Shown here piece after piece: positions 1 through 6,338 of a stretch of 10,124 nucleotides of DNA. This DNA comes from an uncultured Lachnospiraceae bacterium (GTDB taxonomy: Bacteria > Bacillota > Clostridia > Lachnospirales > Lachnospiraceae). Made by a program: the position numbers and the translations under genes. The stretch covers positions 1 through 10,124 of the forward strand of contig CAUCWU010000058.1 of assembly GCA_958446555.1 (NCBI GenBank), read 5' to 3'. A model generated the notes under the pieces. That model saw only the letters and a program-made list of their open reading frames with translations, searched no databases and had not been told where the DNA came from. Position 1 is the first letter of the stretch, and every line of letters begins with the position of its first letter.

Positions 1-42
1 CATTGCGGCAATCATATCTTTCTGAAGCTTTTCAAATTGCAT
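1..42 (-). CDS. Partial CDS, N-terminal 14 codons; possibly GatB/YqeY-like protein
   Basis: Only the start of this gene is inside the window. It begins with ATG at 42 and reads MQFEKLQKDMIAAM before the edge. The start is supported by an AAGGAAG ribosome binding site about seven bases upstream and by a well-formed promoter at 91-119. An N-terminus of the form 'LxxLqkDMxxAM' is typical of the GatB/YqeY family, small proteins related to the tail domain of the amidotransferase GatB and of uncertain function. Fourteen residues are too few to be sure, and another family with an amphipathic N-terminal helix is possible. The gene is expressed separately from rpsR, since a terminator lies between them. 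Confidence 0.45.
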   Translation of the reverse strand, partial: MQFEKLQKDMIAAM

Positions 43-90
43 GATCTTCTTCCTTTCTGTGGTAAAGCTCTTGCCTCACACGCTAGTAAC

Positions 91-119
91 ATGATAGTTC
101 AATTCTTGATTTCTGTCAA
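91..119 (-). promoter_or_regulatory. Promoter for the partial gene at the left edge
   Basis: On the minus strand a perfect -35 TTGACA (plus 114-119) is followed after 17 bases by TATCAT (plus 91-96), a five-of-six match to the -10 consensus. Transcription would start near 84. The -35 lies directly against the T-tract of the rpsR terminator, so one transcription unit ends and the next begins within a few bases. Confidence 0.8.
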
Positions 120-120
120 C

Positions 121-147
121 AAAAAGGAGCACACTTTCGTGTGCTCC
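121..147 (-). terminator. Rho-independent terminator of the rpsF-ssb-rpsR operon
   Basis: The minus-strand transcript forms a perfect 9-bp stem, GGAGCACAC with GTGTGCTCC, closed by a GAAA loop (plus 126-147). Five T residues follow (plus 121-125). It begins 12 bases after the rpsR stop codon. The short perfect stem, GNRA-type tetraloop and T-tract make this a textbook intrinsic terminator. Confidence 0.93.
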
Positions 148-159
148 AGAATCTTCTGA

Positions 160-423
160 TTACTCTACGGTATATGGCATAAGTGCGATATGACGAGCTC
201 TCTTGATCGCTACGGTCATTGCTCTCTGATGCTTTGCGCAAGTTCCGGTAATTCTTCTCGGAAGGATCTTTCCTCTCTCGGAAACATACTTCTTTAACAT
301 TGCAACATTCTTGTAATCGATAACACCGTTGTTCTCTCCACAGAATACGCAAACCTTCTTTCTTCTGCGAGGTGCTCTTCTCTTCATGGAGGAATCAGTT
401 TTTTCTGCCTTATTGTAAGCCAT
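160..423 (-). CDS. rpsR: 30S ribosomal protein S18, zinc-motif (C+) form
   Basis: S18 binds with S6 to the platform of the 30S ribosomal subunit. The 87-residue protein shows the family hallmarks: a basic N-terminus, 'DYKNVAMLKKYVSERGKILPRR' split around residues 36-57, and 'TGTCAKHQR' at 59-67. It carries Cys25, Cys28, Cys62 and His65, a CxxC...CxxH set matching the zinc-binding form of S18; many bacteria have a cysteine-free version. The length is slightly above the usual 75-80 residues because of the N-terminal extension. The ATG is preceded by AAGGAGAG at good spacing. It is the last gene of rpsF-ssb-rpsR, 81 bases after ssb, and is followed at once by the terminator. Confidence 0.97.
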   Translation of the reverse strand: MAYNKAEKTDSSMKRRAPRRRKKVCVFCGENNGVIDYKNVAMLKKYVSERGKILPRRITGTCAKHQRAMTVAIKRARHIALMPYTVE

Positions 424-504
424 GTTCTTCTCTCCTTTTTGATCTTCTATTTCACGAAACTGTTCGTTTTCTATAATGAACTTGTCCGTCGGTCTCTGAT
501 ATCA

Positions 505-969
505 TTAGTTAAATGGAAGCCCTTCGTCTTCTACGCCATCTGGGATGTTCATGAATCCGCTTGCAACTGCACTTGCTGGCTCTGGTCTAGACTGGGACGC
601 TGCCGGTCTGTAACCGCCATTGTCTGCACCTGTACTAGCTGCCTTGCTCTCTGCAAACTCCTGATCCTCAACAACCACGTCTGTTGTATAAACTCTCTGG
701 CCATCCTTGTTGGTGTAGCTTCCAGTCTGAATACGACCTGTAACAACGATCTTAGTTCCCTGATGGAAATACTTCTCAGCAAATTCTGCTGAACGATCGA
801 ACGCTACACACTGAATAAAGTCAGCTGTCTGCTCACCATTGGATGCATTTGTGCGTCCTCTGCGATCTACCGCTAAGGTATATCTTGCGATTGCCATCTG
901 GCGCTCGCCCTGTGAGTAACGAACTTCTGGGTCTCGGGTAAGTCTTCCCATTAAAATAACTTTATTCAT
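505..969 (-). CDS. ssb: Single-stranded DNA-binding protein SSB
   Basis: SSB coats single-stranded DNA during replication, repair and recombination and recruits partner proteins through its C-terminal tip. The 154-residue protein has an OB fold at about 1-105: 'MNKVILMGRLTRDPE' at the start, 'DFIQCVAFDRSAEFAEKY' at 50-67 and 'VTGRIQTGSY' at 76-85. A flexible low-complexity linker spans about 106-139, and the acidic tail ends DEGLPFN. The usual terminal Pro-Phe is therefore followed by one extra Asn. It sits between rpsF and rpsR, the order conserved in Firmicutes and many other bacteria. The ribosome binding site is poor: the nearest purine run, AAAGGG, lies about 14 bases before the ATG. The start is nevertheless fixed by the strongly conserved MNKV N-terminus. 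Confidence 0.97.
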   Translation of the reverse strand: MNKVILMGRLTRDPEVRYSQGERQMAIARYTLAVDRRGRTNASNGEQTADFIQCVAFDRSAEFAEKYFHQGTKIVVTGRIQTGSYTNKDGQRVYTTDVVVEDQEFAESKAASTGADNGGYRPAASQSRPEPASAVASGFMNIPDGVEDEGLPFN

Positions 970-1024
970 AGCTAATAACCATGCCCTTTCTAAAATGCCT
1001 AAGCTAGATGCCTAAGCGACTTGC

Positions 1025-1312
1025 TTACGCTTCCTGCTTAACGCAAAGATATCTAACAACCGGTTCCATAATGCGGATATGTCTCTCAACTTCGTTCGGG
1101 CACTCTGCATTACCATCAAACTGGATGAAGTAATAGTAAGCCTCTTTGGACTTCTGAATTTCATAAGCCAGTCTCTTCTTGCCCCAATCATCAACGTTGG
1201 TAACAACGCCATTGTAACGGGTGATATATCCCTGTACCTTCTCGATTGCTGCTGCTCTCTCTTCTTCCTCAAGCTTAGCGCTTAAAATAACAGCTAATTC
1301 GTACTTATTCAT
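1025..1312 (-). CDS. rpsF: 30S ribosomal protein S6
   Basis: S6 forms a heterodimer with S18 on the 30S platform. The 95-residue protein begins MNKYELAVILS. It contains the ferredoxin-like features of the family, with 'VDDWGKKRLAYEIQKSKEAYYYFIQFDG' spread over about residues 40-67 and 'ERHIRIMEPVVRYL' near the C-terminus. The open frame extends 16 codons further upstream, but the ATG at 1312 is preferred. It is preceded by AAGGAGGTAGAAAAC, a near-perfect ribosome binding site, and it gives the standard S6 N-terminus and length. It is the first gene of the rpsF-ssb-rpsR operon, with its own promoter and a structured leader. ssb starts 55 bases after its stop. Confidence 0.97.
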   Translation of the reverse strand: MNKYELAVILSAKLEEEERAAAIEKVQGYITRYNGVVTNVDDWGKKRLAYEIQKSKEAYYYFIQFDGNAECPNEVERHIRIMEPVVRYLCVKQEA

Positions 1313-1320
1313 GTTTTCTA

Positions 1321-1363
1321 CCTCCTTCTGGTCTCTGGCCCTCCACCTACTGGAGAGCAAGGA
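1321..1363 (-). promoter_or_regulatory. Structured rpsF leader, candidate S6:S18 autoregulatory element
   Basis: The predicted 5' untranslated region is about 68 bases (1313-1380). Its transcript can form a 7-bp hairpin, CUCUCCA with UGGAGGG including one U-G pair, around a GUAGG loop (plus 1339-1357). Outside it, UCCUU (plus 1359-1363) is complementary to AAGGA of the ribosome binding site (plus 1323-1327), so the structure could hide the translation start. S6:S18 leaders that bind the S6-S18 complex are known upstream of rpsF in many bacteria. I do not find the CCG trinucleotide associated with the described motif, so identity with that family is unproven. Confidence 0.4.
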
Positions 1364-1387
1364 TATGACATTACATCACAGTTTTTA

Positions 1388-1416
1388 ACTTTACCATACT
1401 TTCAAATAAATTGCAA
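1388..1416 (-). promoter_or_regulatory. Promoter of the rpsF-ssb-rpsR operon
   Basis: On the minus strand, -35 TTGCAA (plus 1411-1416) and -10 TAAAGT (plus 1388-1393) are separated by 17 bases. A TGG just before the -10 gives an extended -10 (TGn). An A-rich run upstream of the -35 (plus 1421-1436) looks like an UP element, as is common at ribosomal protein promoters. Transcription would start near 1380. Confidence 0.72.
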
Positions 1417-1463
1417 GCACTTTTTTTAAAAACTTCAAAAATTCGATAATTTTGGCAATCACT

Positions 1464-1655
1464 TCATCGACCAGGTTTTATTAAACTTTTCGCATTCTTC
1501 TCTACCAATTTTCTTGGCACCAAAAGCTGATGATCACAACCACAGCAGCGAATGCGAAAGTCGATTCCGACACGCAAAATCTCCCACTCCTTGCTTCCGC
1601 ACGGGTGCGGCTTCTTCATCGTGATTTTATCTCCAACCTCAAAATCTAGCTTCAT
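1464..1655 (-). CDS. DUF951 family small protein (YyzM-like)
   Basis: This is a 63-residue protein of the DUF951 family, conserved in Firmicutes and of unknown biochemical role. Visible signatures are 'VGDKITMKKPHPCGSKEWE' at about 7-25, then 'LRVGIDFRIRCCGC' at 27-40 and 'LVPRKLVEK' at 45-53. The HPCG and CCGC.H cysteines resemble a small zinc-ribbon-like core, but metal binding is inferred. The frame opens earlier, at an ATG at 1685 that overlaps the sirtuin stop as TAATG. I prefer the ATG at 1655: AGAGG lies six bases before it and the resulting length fits the family. Coupled initiation at 1685, adding ten residues, is the alternative. In Bacillus subtilis the homologue yyzM also lies near rpsF-ssbA-rpsR, so the neighbourhood is conserved. 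Confidence 0.85.
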   Translation of the reverse strand: MKLDFEVGDKITMKKPHPCGSKEWEILRVGIDFRIRCCGCDHQLLVPRKLVEKNAKSLIKPGR

Positions 1656-1684
1656 AATCATCCTCTGCCTTAGGCTGTCATCCA

Positions 1685-2410
1685 TTACTCGACTGCCTCA
1701 GAAAGCGCCTCTCCTATTTTTCTTTTTATGATCAGATCTGCAATGTTGTCCTTGGCTGTCGCCGCCATATTAATTAAAACTAATTTCTTTCCACGGTAAT
1801 AATCTAAAAGCCCTGCTGCCGGATAGACGGTTAGCGAAGTTCCGCCGACAATTAGCAAATCTGCCTCGCTGATATAGCGAACTGATTTTTCTAGTGTCTT
1901 TTGATTCAAGCTTTCCTCGTACAAAACGACATCTGGCTTGATCGTGCCACCACAATCGCATTTTGGAACCAGTTCTTTTGAAGCAAGAATCTGATCAAGA
2001 CTATAAAATTTACCGCACTGCTCGCAGTAGTTTCGAAGCACACTTCCATGAAGCTCAAGCACTTCCTTGCTACCTGCCTTCTGATGCAAACCGTCAATAT
2101 TCTGTGTGATCACTGCCTTTAGCTTTCCCTGCTGCTCTAACCTTGCAAGCGCCCTATGAGCCGCGTTTGGCTGTGCATTTGGGAATAGCATTTTATTTCG
2201 ATAAAAACGGAAAAATTCCTCTGGCTTTTTTCTATAAAAGCTATGACTTAATATGGTTTCCGGCGGATAGGCATACTCCTGATTGTACAGGCCGTCTGTG
2301 CTTCGAAAATCCGGGATATTGCTCTCGGTCGACACACCTGCCCCTCCGAAAAATACAATATTGTCACTCTCGTTAATCCACTTTTTAAAAAGATCCATCT
2401 CGCCTGCCAT
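1685..2410 (-). CDS. cobB: NAD-dependent protein deacylase, sirtuin (Sir2/CobB family)
   Basis: Sirtuins remove acetyl or other acyl groups from lysine side chains using NAD, yielding nicotinamide and O-acyl-ADP-ribose. With the start chosen here the protein has 241 residues, the size of single-domain bacterial sirtuins. Motifs in order: 'GGAGVSTESNIPDFRS' at 22-37 (NAD binding), 'TQNIDGLHQKAG' at 102-113, catalytic His121 in 'LELHGS', a zinc site of Cys129, Cys132, Cys151 and Cys153, and 'GGTSLTVYPAAG' at 189-200. The frame extends 11 codons upstream to a GTG at 2443. The ATG at 2410 has AAAGGTG seven bases before it and is more likely. No desuccinylase-type Tyr-Arg pair is obvious, so deacetylation is the likely activity. 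It follows the S1 gene by 48 bases and its stop overlaps the longer DUF951 frame. Confidence 0.93.
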   Translation of the reverse strand: MAGEMDLFKKWINESDNIVFFGGAGVSTESNIPDFRSTDGLYNQEYAYPPETILSHSFYRKKPEEFFRFYRNKMLFPNAQPNAAHRALARLEQQGKLKAVITQNIDGLHQKAGSKEVLELHGSVLRNYCEQCGKFYSLDQILASKELVPKCDCGGTIKPDVVLYEESLNQKTLEKSVRYISEADLLIVGGTSLTVYPAAGLLDYYRGKKLVLINMAATAKDNIADLIIKRKIGEALSEAVE

Positions 2411-2458
2411 ACACTCACACCTTTCTCTACCAATCACTTTCACCGAGGCGTATTTAAT

Positions 2459-3382
2459 TTAGTTCAGTTTAAATCCTTTAAGAAGTGCCCCAAGTCCAGT
2501 TGCGGCTGCTCCGTTATCCTCAAACTCAGATGGTCCTTCATCCTCTACCTCACGGCTGGCAAGATCAGCTGCCTCGCGAATGCTGAGAGAAATCTTATTG
2601 TTCTCGATCTTGATGATCTTTACCTTAACCTGATCGCCTTCTTTTAATACCTGGCTTGGATGCTTTAATCTTCTGTCACTGATCTGAGAAATATGAACGA
2701 GTCCGCTGATGCCATCACCAATGTTTACAAATGCACCGTAATCCTTTAGCTGCTCAACGGTTCCCTCTACGATGGTTCCAACTGTATACTTGTTGATCTT
2801 CTTATTCTTCTCTTCCATAACCTTTGCCTGAAGCAGTTCCTTTGCAGAGAGAACCACTCTCTTTGTATCCTCATCCACAGAGATTACCTGAACATCAAGC
2901 TCTTTATTCAGATAGTCAGCTGGCTCCTCAACATAGCTAAGTGCAAGCTTTGATGCTGGGATAAATCCGCGCACACCCTCAACATAAGCCACACAGCCAC
3001 CGTTTACTGCGCCAGCTACCTTTACATGGTACACCTTTCCAGACTTCTGTGCATCCTTTAATGCATCCCATGCCAACTCCTCTGCTGCATCCTTGCAGGA
3101 AAGAAGCATATTTCCAGCGCCATCATCGGTCTTTACGACAGTTGCCGTTAAGCTGTCACCAACTGCAACATGCTCCATTACCTGGTAGGTCGGATCATCA
3201 CTTAACTCACTGACCGGAATTCTACCTGGTGCATAATAATTAAAGTCAATCGTCACATCCTGATCATTGACATCAATAACAGTTCCCGTCACAATATCAC
3301 CTGGACGAATCTTTCTGTAAGAAGCCTCCAGTTCCTTCTTGTAATCATCCATTGTTTCTGTCGTGCCAAATTCTAATTCCAT
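2459..3382 (-). CDS. S1 domain RNA-binding protein (RpsA/YpfD-like, three S1 repeats)
   Basis: The 307-residue protein carries three S1 OB-fold repeats at about residues 27-96, 115-181 and 200-269. It has a short acidic segment near 279-290 and a C-terminus ending LGALLKGFKLN. The third repeat is the most canonical, with 'YGAFVNIGDGISGLVHISQ' at 215-233 and 'KISLSIRE' at 263-270. S1 proteins of this size in Firmicutes are annotated as ribosomal protein S1 homologues or YpfD. They bind RNA, but their ribosomal role is less clear than that of the six-repeat S1 of Escherichia coli. The ATG is preceded by AGAAAGGTAGG at good spacing. It lies 29 bases after the glycosidase stop and I see no promoter between them, so the two may be cotranscribed. 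Confidence 0.92.
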   Translation of the reverse strand: MELEFGTTETMDDYKKELEASYRKIRPGDIVTGTVIDVNDQDVTIDFNYYAPGRIPVSELSDDPTYQVMEHVAVGDSLTATVVKTDDGAGNMLLSCKDAAEELAWDALKDAQKSGKVYHVKVAGAVNGGCVAYVEGVRGFIPASKLALSYVEEPADYLNKELDVQVISVDEDTKRVVLSAKELLQAKVMEEKNKKINKYTVGTIVEGTVEQLKDYGAFVNIGDGISGLVHISQISDRRLKHPSQVLKEGDQVKVKIIKIENNKISLSIREAADLASREVEDEGPSEFEDNGAAATGLGALLKGFKLN

Positions 3383-3411
3383 ACTATAAAACCTACCTTT
3401 CTAAAATACTA

Positions 3412-6282
3412 TCATTCAAACCAGAAATAACTAATCCCCATTGCCCCCTTCATGGACAATCTCAGCGTAATAATCTCATCTACCGAGCCCCACATTGCCA
3501 TCTCCTCGGAGAGATTAATGCAAACCTCTTTCATCGCTCCCTGCGTATTTAACGCAAACATCTGCGAATCCTTGTCGTTTAACGTAATCTTTAGCTTACT
3601 TCCCTCTGTTGCATACAGCTTTAGATGAAGCTCGCTTCCAAGACTATCGTTGTCACCCATTGTGTATTCCATCATGGCTTCCTGTGTCTTATTTCCAACA
3701 CAAACGACTTGCATGCCTTCCTTTCTAGAAATACAAACATTTCGGCACTCGTCATACAACCATGCCCCTGTCATATTCGCAAAGTCACGACGAATACGAA
3801 TGTCTCCATCTAGACAGACAATCGCCTCCGCAGGACTCGTTGTGCCGTCACTCTCAACAATCTTCGCTGGTGTATCCGCATCCTCACCAATCCAGATACG
3901 ATATCCGCCATCTGCAAGCATCATACTCTCTGTGATCACATCATAGATCATTAGCTCACGAAATGGAATGTGAATTGTCACTTCCTTTGCCTCTCCTGCT
4001 CGAAGCGACACAAAAGCAAAGCCGACAAGTTTTTTATCTGGTAGCGTAAGAGTTGATTCCTCCTTTGCCGCATAGATCTGAACAACCTTTGCGCCATCGC
4101 GATTTCCTGTATTTCGGACACATAGTACTGCCTTTAGCTGCTCTTTTTCCTGCTCAACCACAAAAATATCATAAGAAAATGAAGTATAGGATAATCCATA
4201 TCCAAACGGGAACTGTTTTGTTCCTCTATAATACTGATAGGTCTGACGAGTTCGAATAATATCGCACTCCTCCTTTGCCGGAAGCCCCTCAAATGATGGA
4301 TACCAAGTCATACTCAATTTTCCTGACGGGTTATAAGCACCCGATAAAACATCTGCAATGGCTCTTCCCAGTTCCTGACAACCAGACGGGGAAAATACAA
4401 TTGCCTTCGCATCTGAAAATGCGGACAAATCATGTGGATAATTGCTGACAATCACCACTACCACATTCTCATTTGCTCTTTTGACAGCCTCAAATAAATC
4501 GATCTGTGCCTTTGGTAGCGCATATTGCTCCCTGTCCTGCCCAATCTGACCGTTGATCACTGGATTCGTTCCAAGCACAACGACGACCTTATTTGCCTCG
4601 GCGGCAAGCGTCACTGCACGCGCTGTACCATCCCAAGTCTGCTCAATGCCAAACAGAGCGCGATTCTCACCTGGCCAACCAATGCTGACCTGCTCATCGG
4701 TTGCCGCACGAAGCATACCCTCGCTGTCCCAGTAGACATCTCTTCCGCGCCATGTTGTAATGCGAAAACGGCCATCTGATTGACTTTCGACGCAAAAACA
4801 CTCTTTTACATGACGGCCAAATGCCTCGCTTCTGTTTGCATACAGCTTGCCGGTTTCATCTACGCTTGTCAGATAACAGCCGGTTGATGCCGCCTGTAAA
4901 TTCATCTTGCCCTGTCCCCAGTCGGTCATCACAAATTCCTCAGCCTCTGAGCGTGAGCCAAGTGCAAGACGACCTTCTTGAGTCAAGCAAACAAATCTCT
5001 CTCCACAGCGAAGACAAAGCCTTCTCTTTCCATCGGTATAAGTCACATGCTCTGCCTGAAACGTCTCTCTGATTCCGTCATATGGTGTGATTCGATATGG
5101 AGGGATTCCTCCGTTCCAGTCTTTTAACCATTCATTTGCGAGTGGTCCAATCACAGCAATTTTTTCCTGCTTTTGCGGATTGAGTGGCAAAATCTGATTC
5201 TCATTTTTCAAAAGTACAATTGCCTCTCTACCAGCTTGACGTGAAAGCTCTGCATGATAACTACCACCCAAAAGAGACTCATCCGGATTTGCAAACGGAT
5301 CATCCTCTTTTTTATTAAACATGCCAAGACGAATTCTCGTCGCGAAGCTTCGTCTGACAGCCTGATTGATATCCTGCATCGATAGAAGACCTCTATCATA
5401 AGCGCTTCTCACTGCCTCTGCGACATACTCCGGCTCATCGGCAAAGCAATCCACACCTGCCTTTACTGCAAGAGCGGCTGTTTGGGCTACGTCTGAGAAT
5501 CGTTTTTCTTCACACAATTCCGCAAGTGAACACTCATTTCCAACAATATGGCCATTAAAACGCCATTCATTGCGAAGCAGCTCCTGAAACTGATCACACA
5601 GTAAGGTTGGCACACCATTGATTGTACTGCTCGCCGTCATGATGCCCTCTGCACCACCCTCGGTGATGCACCTTCGATATGGCTCCAGATAATATTCATG
5701 GAAGCTGCGAGGATCAATCGACACGCGAAGAGGTCGATCCTCTGAATTGTATCCAGTAAAATATTTCAGCGTAGCTGCTGTCTTAATATAACTTGGATCA
5801 TCTCCTCGCATTCCTTTTATATAGGCAGATGCCATGCATCCACCCAGATACGGATCTTCGCCGTAACCTTCTTCTGTCCGTCCAAAGCGCGGATCATGCT
5901 CTGGCTCTGCCATCGGCGCCCAACGACATAGTCCGCCATGTTCCCCCTCACGATAATAGAGAATTCTTGCCTCATTTCCGACAGCCTCTCCAATCTTTTC
6001 CATCAAGCCCTTATCCCACGTCTGACTCATGCCAAACGGCTGTGGAAAAGTTGTCGTTGACTTCGGTGCCCCCCAGTTCACACTACGATCGTGCTTTGCT
6101 TCCACACCATGAGCAGCCTCTTCACCCAGATAGGTGCTTCGAATTCCAAGACGTGCCACCTCAGGTGTCAGCGTTGAGAGCATTCGACATTTCTCGTCCA
6201 GATTTAATGCCTCTAACAGCCAATCTAGTCGTTTGTTTATGTCAAGTGAGGCATCCCACAATGGTGTATTCCGGTTTTCCAT
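3412..6282 (-). CDS. Glycoside hydrolase family 3 protein with inserted beta-trefoil-like and C-terminal CBM-like domains; atypical active site
   Basis: Family 3 enzymes cleave beta-linked sugars such as beta-glucosides and beta-xylosides by a retaining mechanism. This 956-residue protein has the barrel domain at about 1-330, with 'EEAAHGVEA' at 54-62, 'DPRFGRTEEGYGEDP' at 130-144 and 'LKYFTGYN' at 172-179. The alpha/beta domain runs from about 350 to 700 and ends in 'FPFGYGLSYTSF' at 691-702. Residues about 418-550 interrupt it and look like a three-repeat beta-trefoil (GRLALGSRSE, GKLYANRSE and GMLRAATDE). A fibronectin-III-like domain spans about 710-800, and a tail of about 150 residues ending 'GAMGISYFWFE' resembles a CBM6-type jelly roll. 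No signal peptide is seen, and many cysteines fit a cytoplasmic protein. The expected nucleophile Asp reads Asn249 ('VGNEC'), and the usual Lys-His is Lys173-Tyr174, so activity is uncertain. GAGG lies four to five bases before the ATG. No carbohydrate transporter is adjacent. Confidence 0.9.
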   Translation of the reverse strand: MENRNTPLWDASLDINKRLDWLLEALNLDEKCRMLSTLTPEVARLGIRSTYLGEEAAHGVEAKHDRSVNWGAPKSTTTFPQPFGMSQTWDKGLMEKIGEAVGNEARILYYREGEHGGLCRWAPMAEPEHDPRFGRTEEGYGEDPYLGGCMASAYIKGMRGDDPSYIKTAATLKYFTGYNSEDRPLRVSIDPRSFHEYYLEPYRRCITEGGAEGIMTASSTINGVPTLLCDQFQELLRNEWRFNGHIVGNECSLAELCEEKRFSDVAQTAALAVKAGVDCFADEPEYVAEAVRSAYDRGLLSMQDINQAVRRSFATRIRLGMFNKKEDDPFANPDESLLGGSYHAELSRQAGREAIVLLKNENQILPLNPQKQEKIAVIGPLANEWLKDWNGGIPPYRITPYDGIRETFQAEHVTYTDGKRRLCLRCGERFVCLTQEGRLALGSRSEAEEFVMTDWGQGKMNLQAASTGCYLTSVDETGKLYANRSEAFGRHVKECFCVESQSDGRFRITTWRGRDVYWDSEGMLRAATDEQVSIGWPGENRALFGIEQTWDGTARAVTLAAEANKVVVVLGTNPVINGQIGQDREQYALPKAQIDLFEAVKRANENVVVVIVSNYPHDLSAFSDAKAIVFSPSGCQELGRAIADVLSGAYNPSGKLSMTWYPSFEGLPAKEECDIIRTRQTYQYYRGTKQFPFGYGLSYTSFSYDIFVVEQEKEQLKAVLCVRNTGNRDGAKVVQIYAAKEESTLTLPDKKLVGFAFVSLRAGEAKEVTIHIPFRELMIYDVITESMMLADGGYRIWIGEDADTPAKIVESDGTTSPAEAIVCLDGDIRIRRDFANMTGAWLYDECRNVCISRKEGMQVVCVGNKTQEAMMEYTMGDNDSLGSELHLKLYATEGSKLKITLNDKDSQMFALNTQGAMKEVCINLSEEMAMWGSVDEIITLRLSMKGAMGISYFWFE

Positions 6283-6306
6283 ATTTCCTCAGATCCTTTC
6301 AATGAC

Positions 6307-6336
6307 AAAATGCTGCAGGAATCTCTGCAGCATTTT
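6307..6336 (-). terminator. Hairpin terminator (or attenuator) between blaI-like gene and glycosidase gene
   Basis: A perfect 12-bp inverted repeat, AAAATGCTGCAG (6307-6318) and CTGCAGCATTTT (6325-6336), has a 6-base loop. On the minus strand it starts three bases after the blaI-like stop codon and its 3' arm ends in TTTT. The symmetry gives T-tracts on both strands, so it could act in either direction. It ends 24 bases before the glycosidase ATG, which leaves no room for a promoter between them. Leaky termination or attenuation is therefore possible. Confidence 0.75.
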
Positions 6337-6338
6337 TC

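Noticed and set aside
491..498. The 8-mer GGTCTCTG in the ssb-rpsR gap, also present in the rpsF leader at 1330-1337, as a shared regulatory site
   Set aside because: An 8-base match between two regions of this size can easily arise by chance, and no common structure surrounds both copies.
439..792. Plus-strand open frame of 117 codons opposite ssb
   Set aside because: It lies antisense to the conserved ssb gene, its translation is Cys-, Ser- and Leu-rich without recognisable motifs, and no ribosome binding site was found.
1012..1272. Minus-strand frame overlapping rpsF in another reading phase
   Set aside because: S6 in the other frame is unmistakable, and this frame has no family features.
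1313..1360. Sixteen-codon N-terminal extension of rpsF starting at 1360
   Set aside because: It would place the perfect AGGAGGT site inside the coding region and give S6 an unusual N-terminus.
1430..1463. A/T-only hairpin after the DUF951 stop as a terminator
   Set aside because: The stem is only about six A-T pairs with a bulge and no G-C support. It more likely reflects the A-rich UP-element region before the rpsF promoter.
2411..2443. GTG start for the sirtuin at 2443
   Set aside because: The ATG at 2410 has the better ribosome binding site and yields the standard sirtuin N-terminus. The extension has no conserved features.
5793..6305. Long plus-strand open frame (170 codons) opposite the start of the glycosidase gene
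   Set aside because: It is antisense to a strongly supported coding region, its translation is rich in Pro, His, Leu and Ser as expected of a shadow frame, and no family motif is seen.
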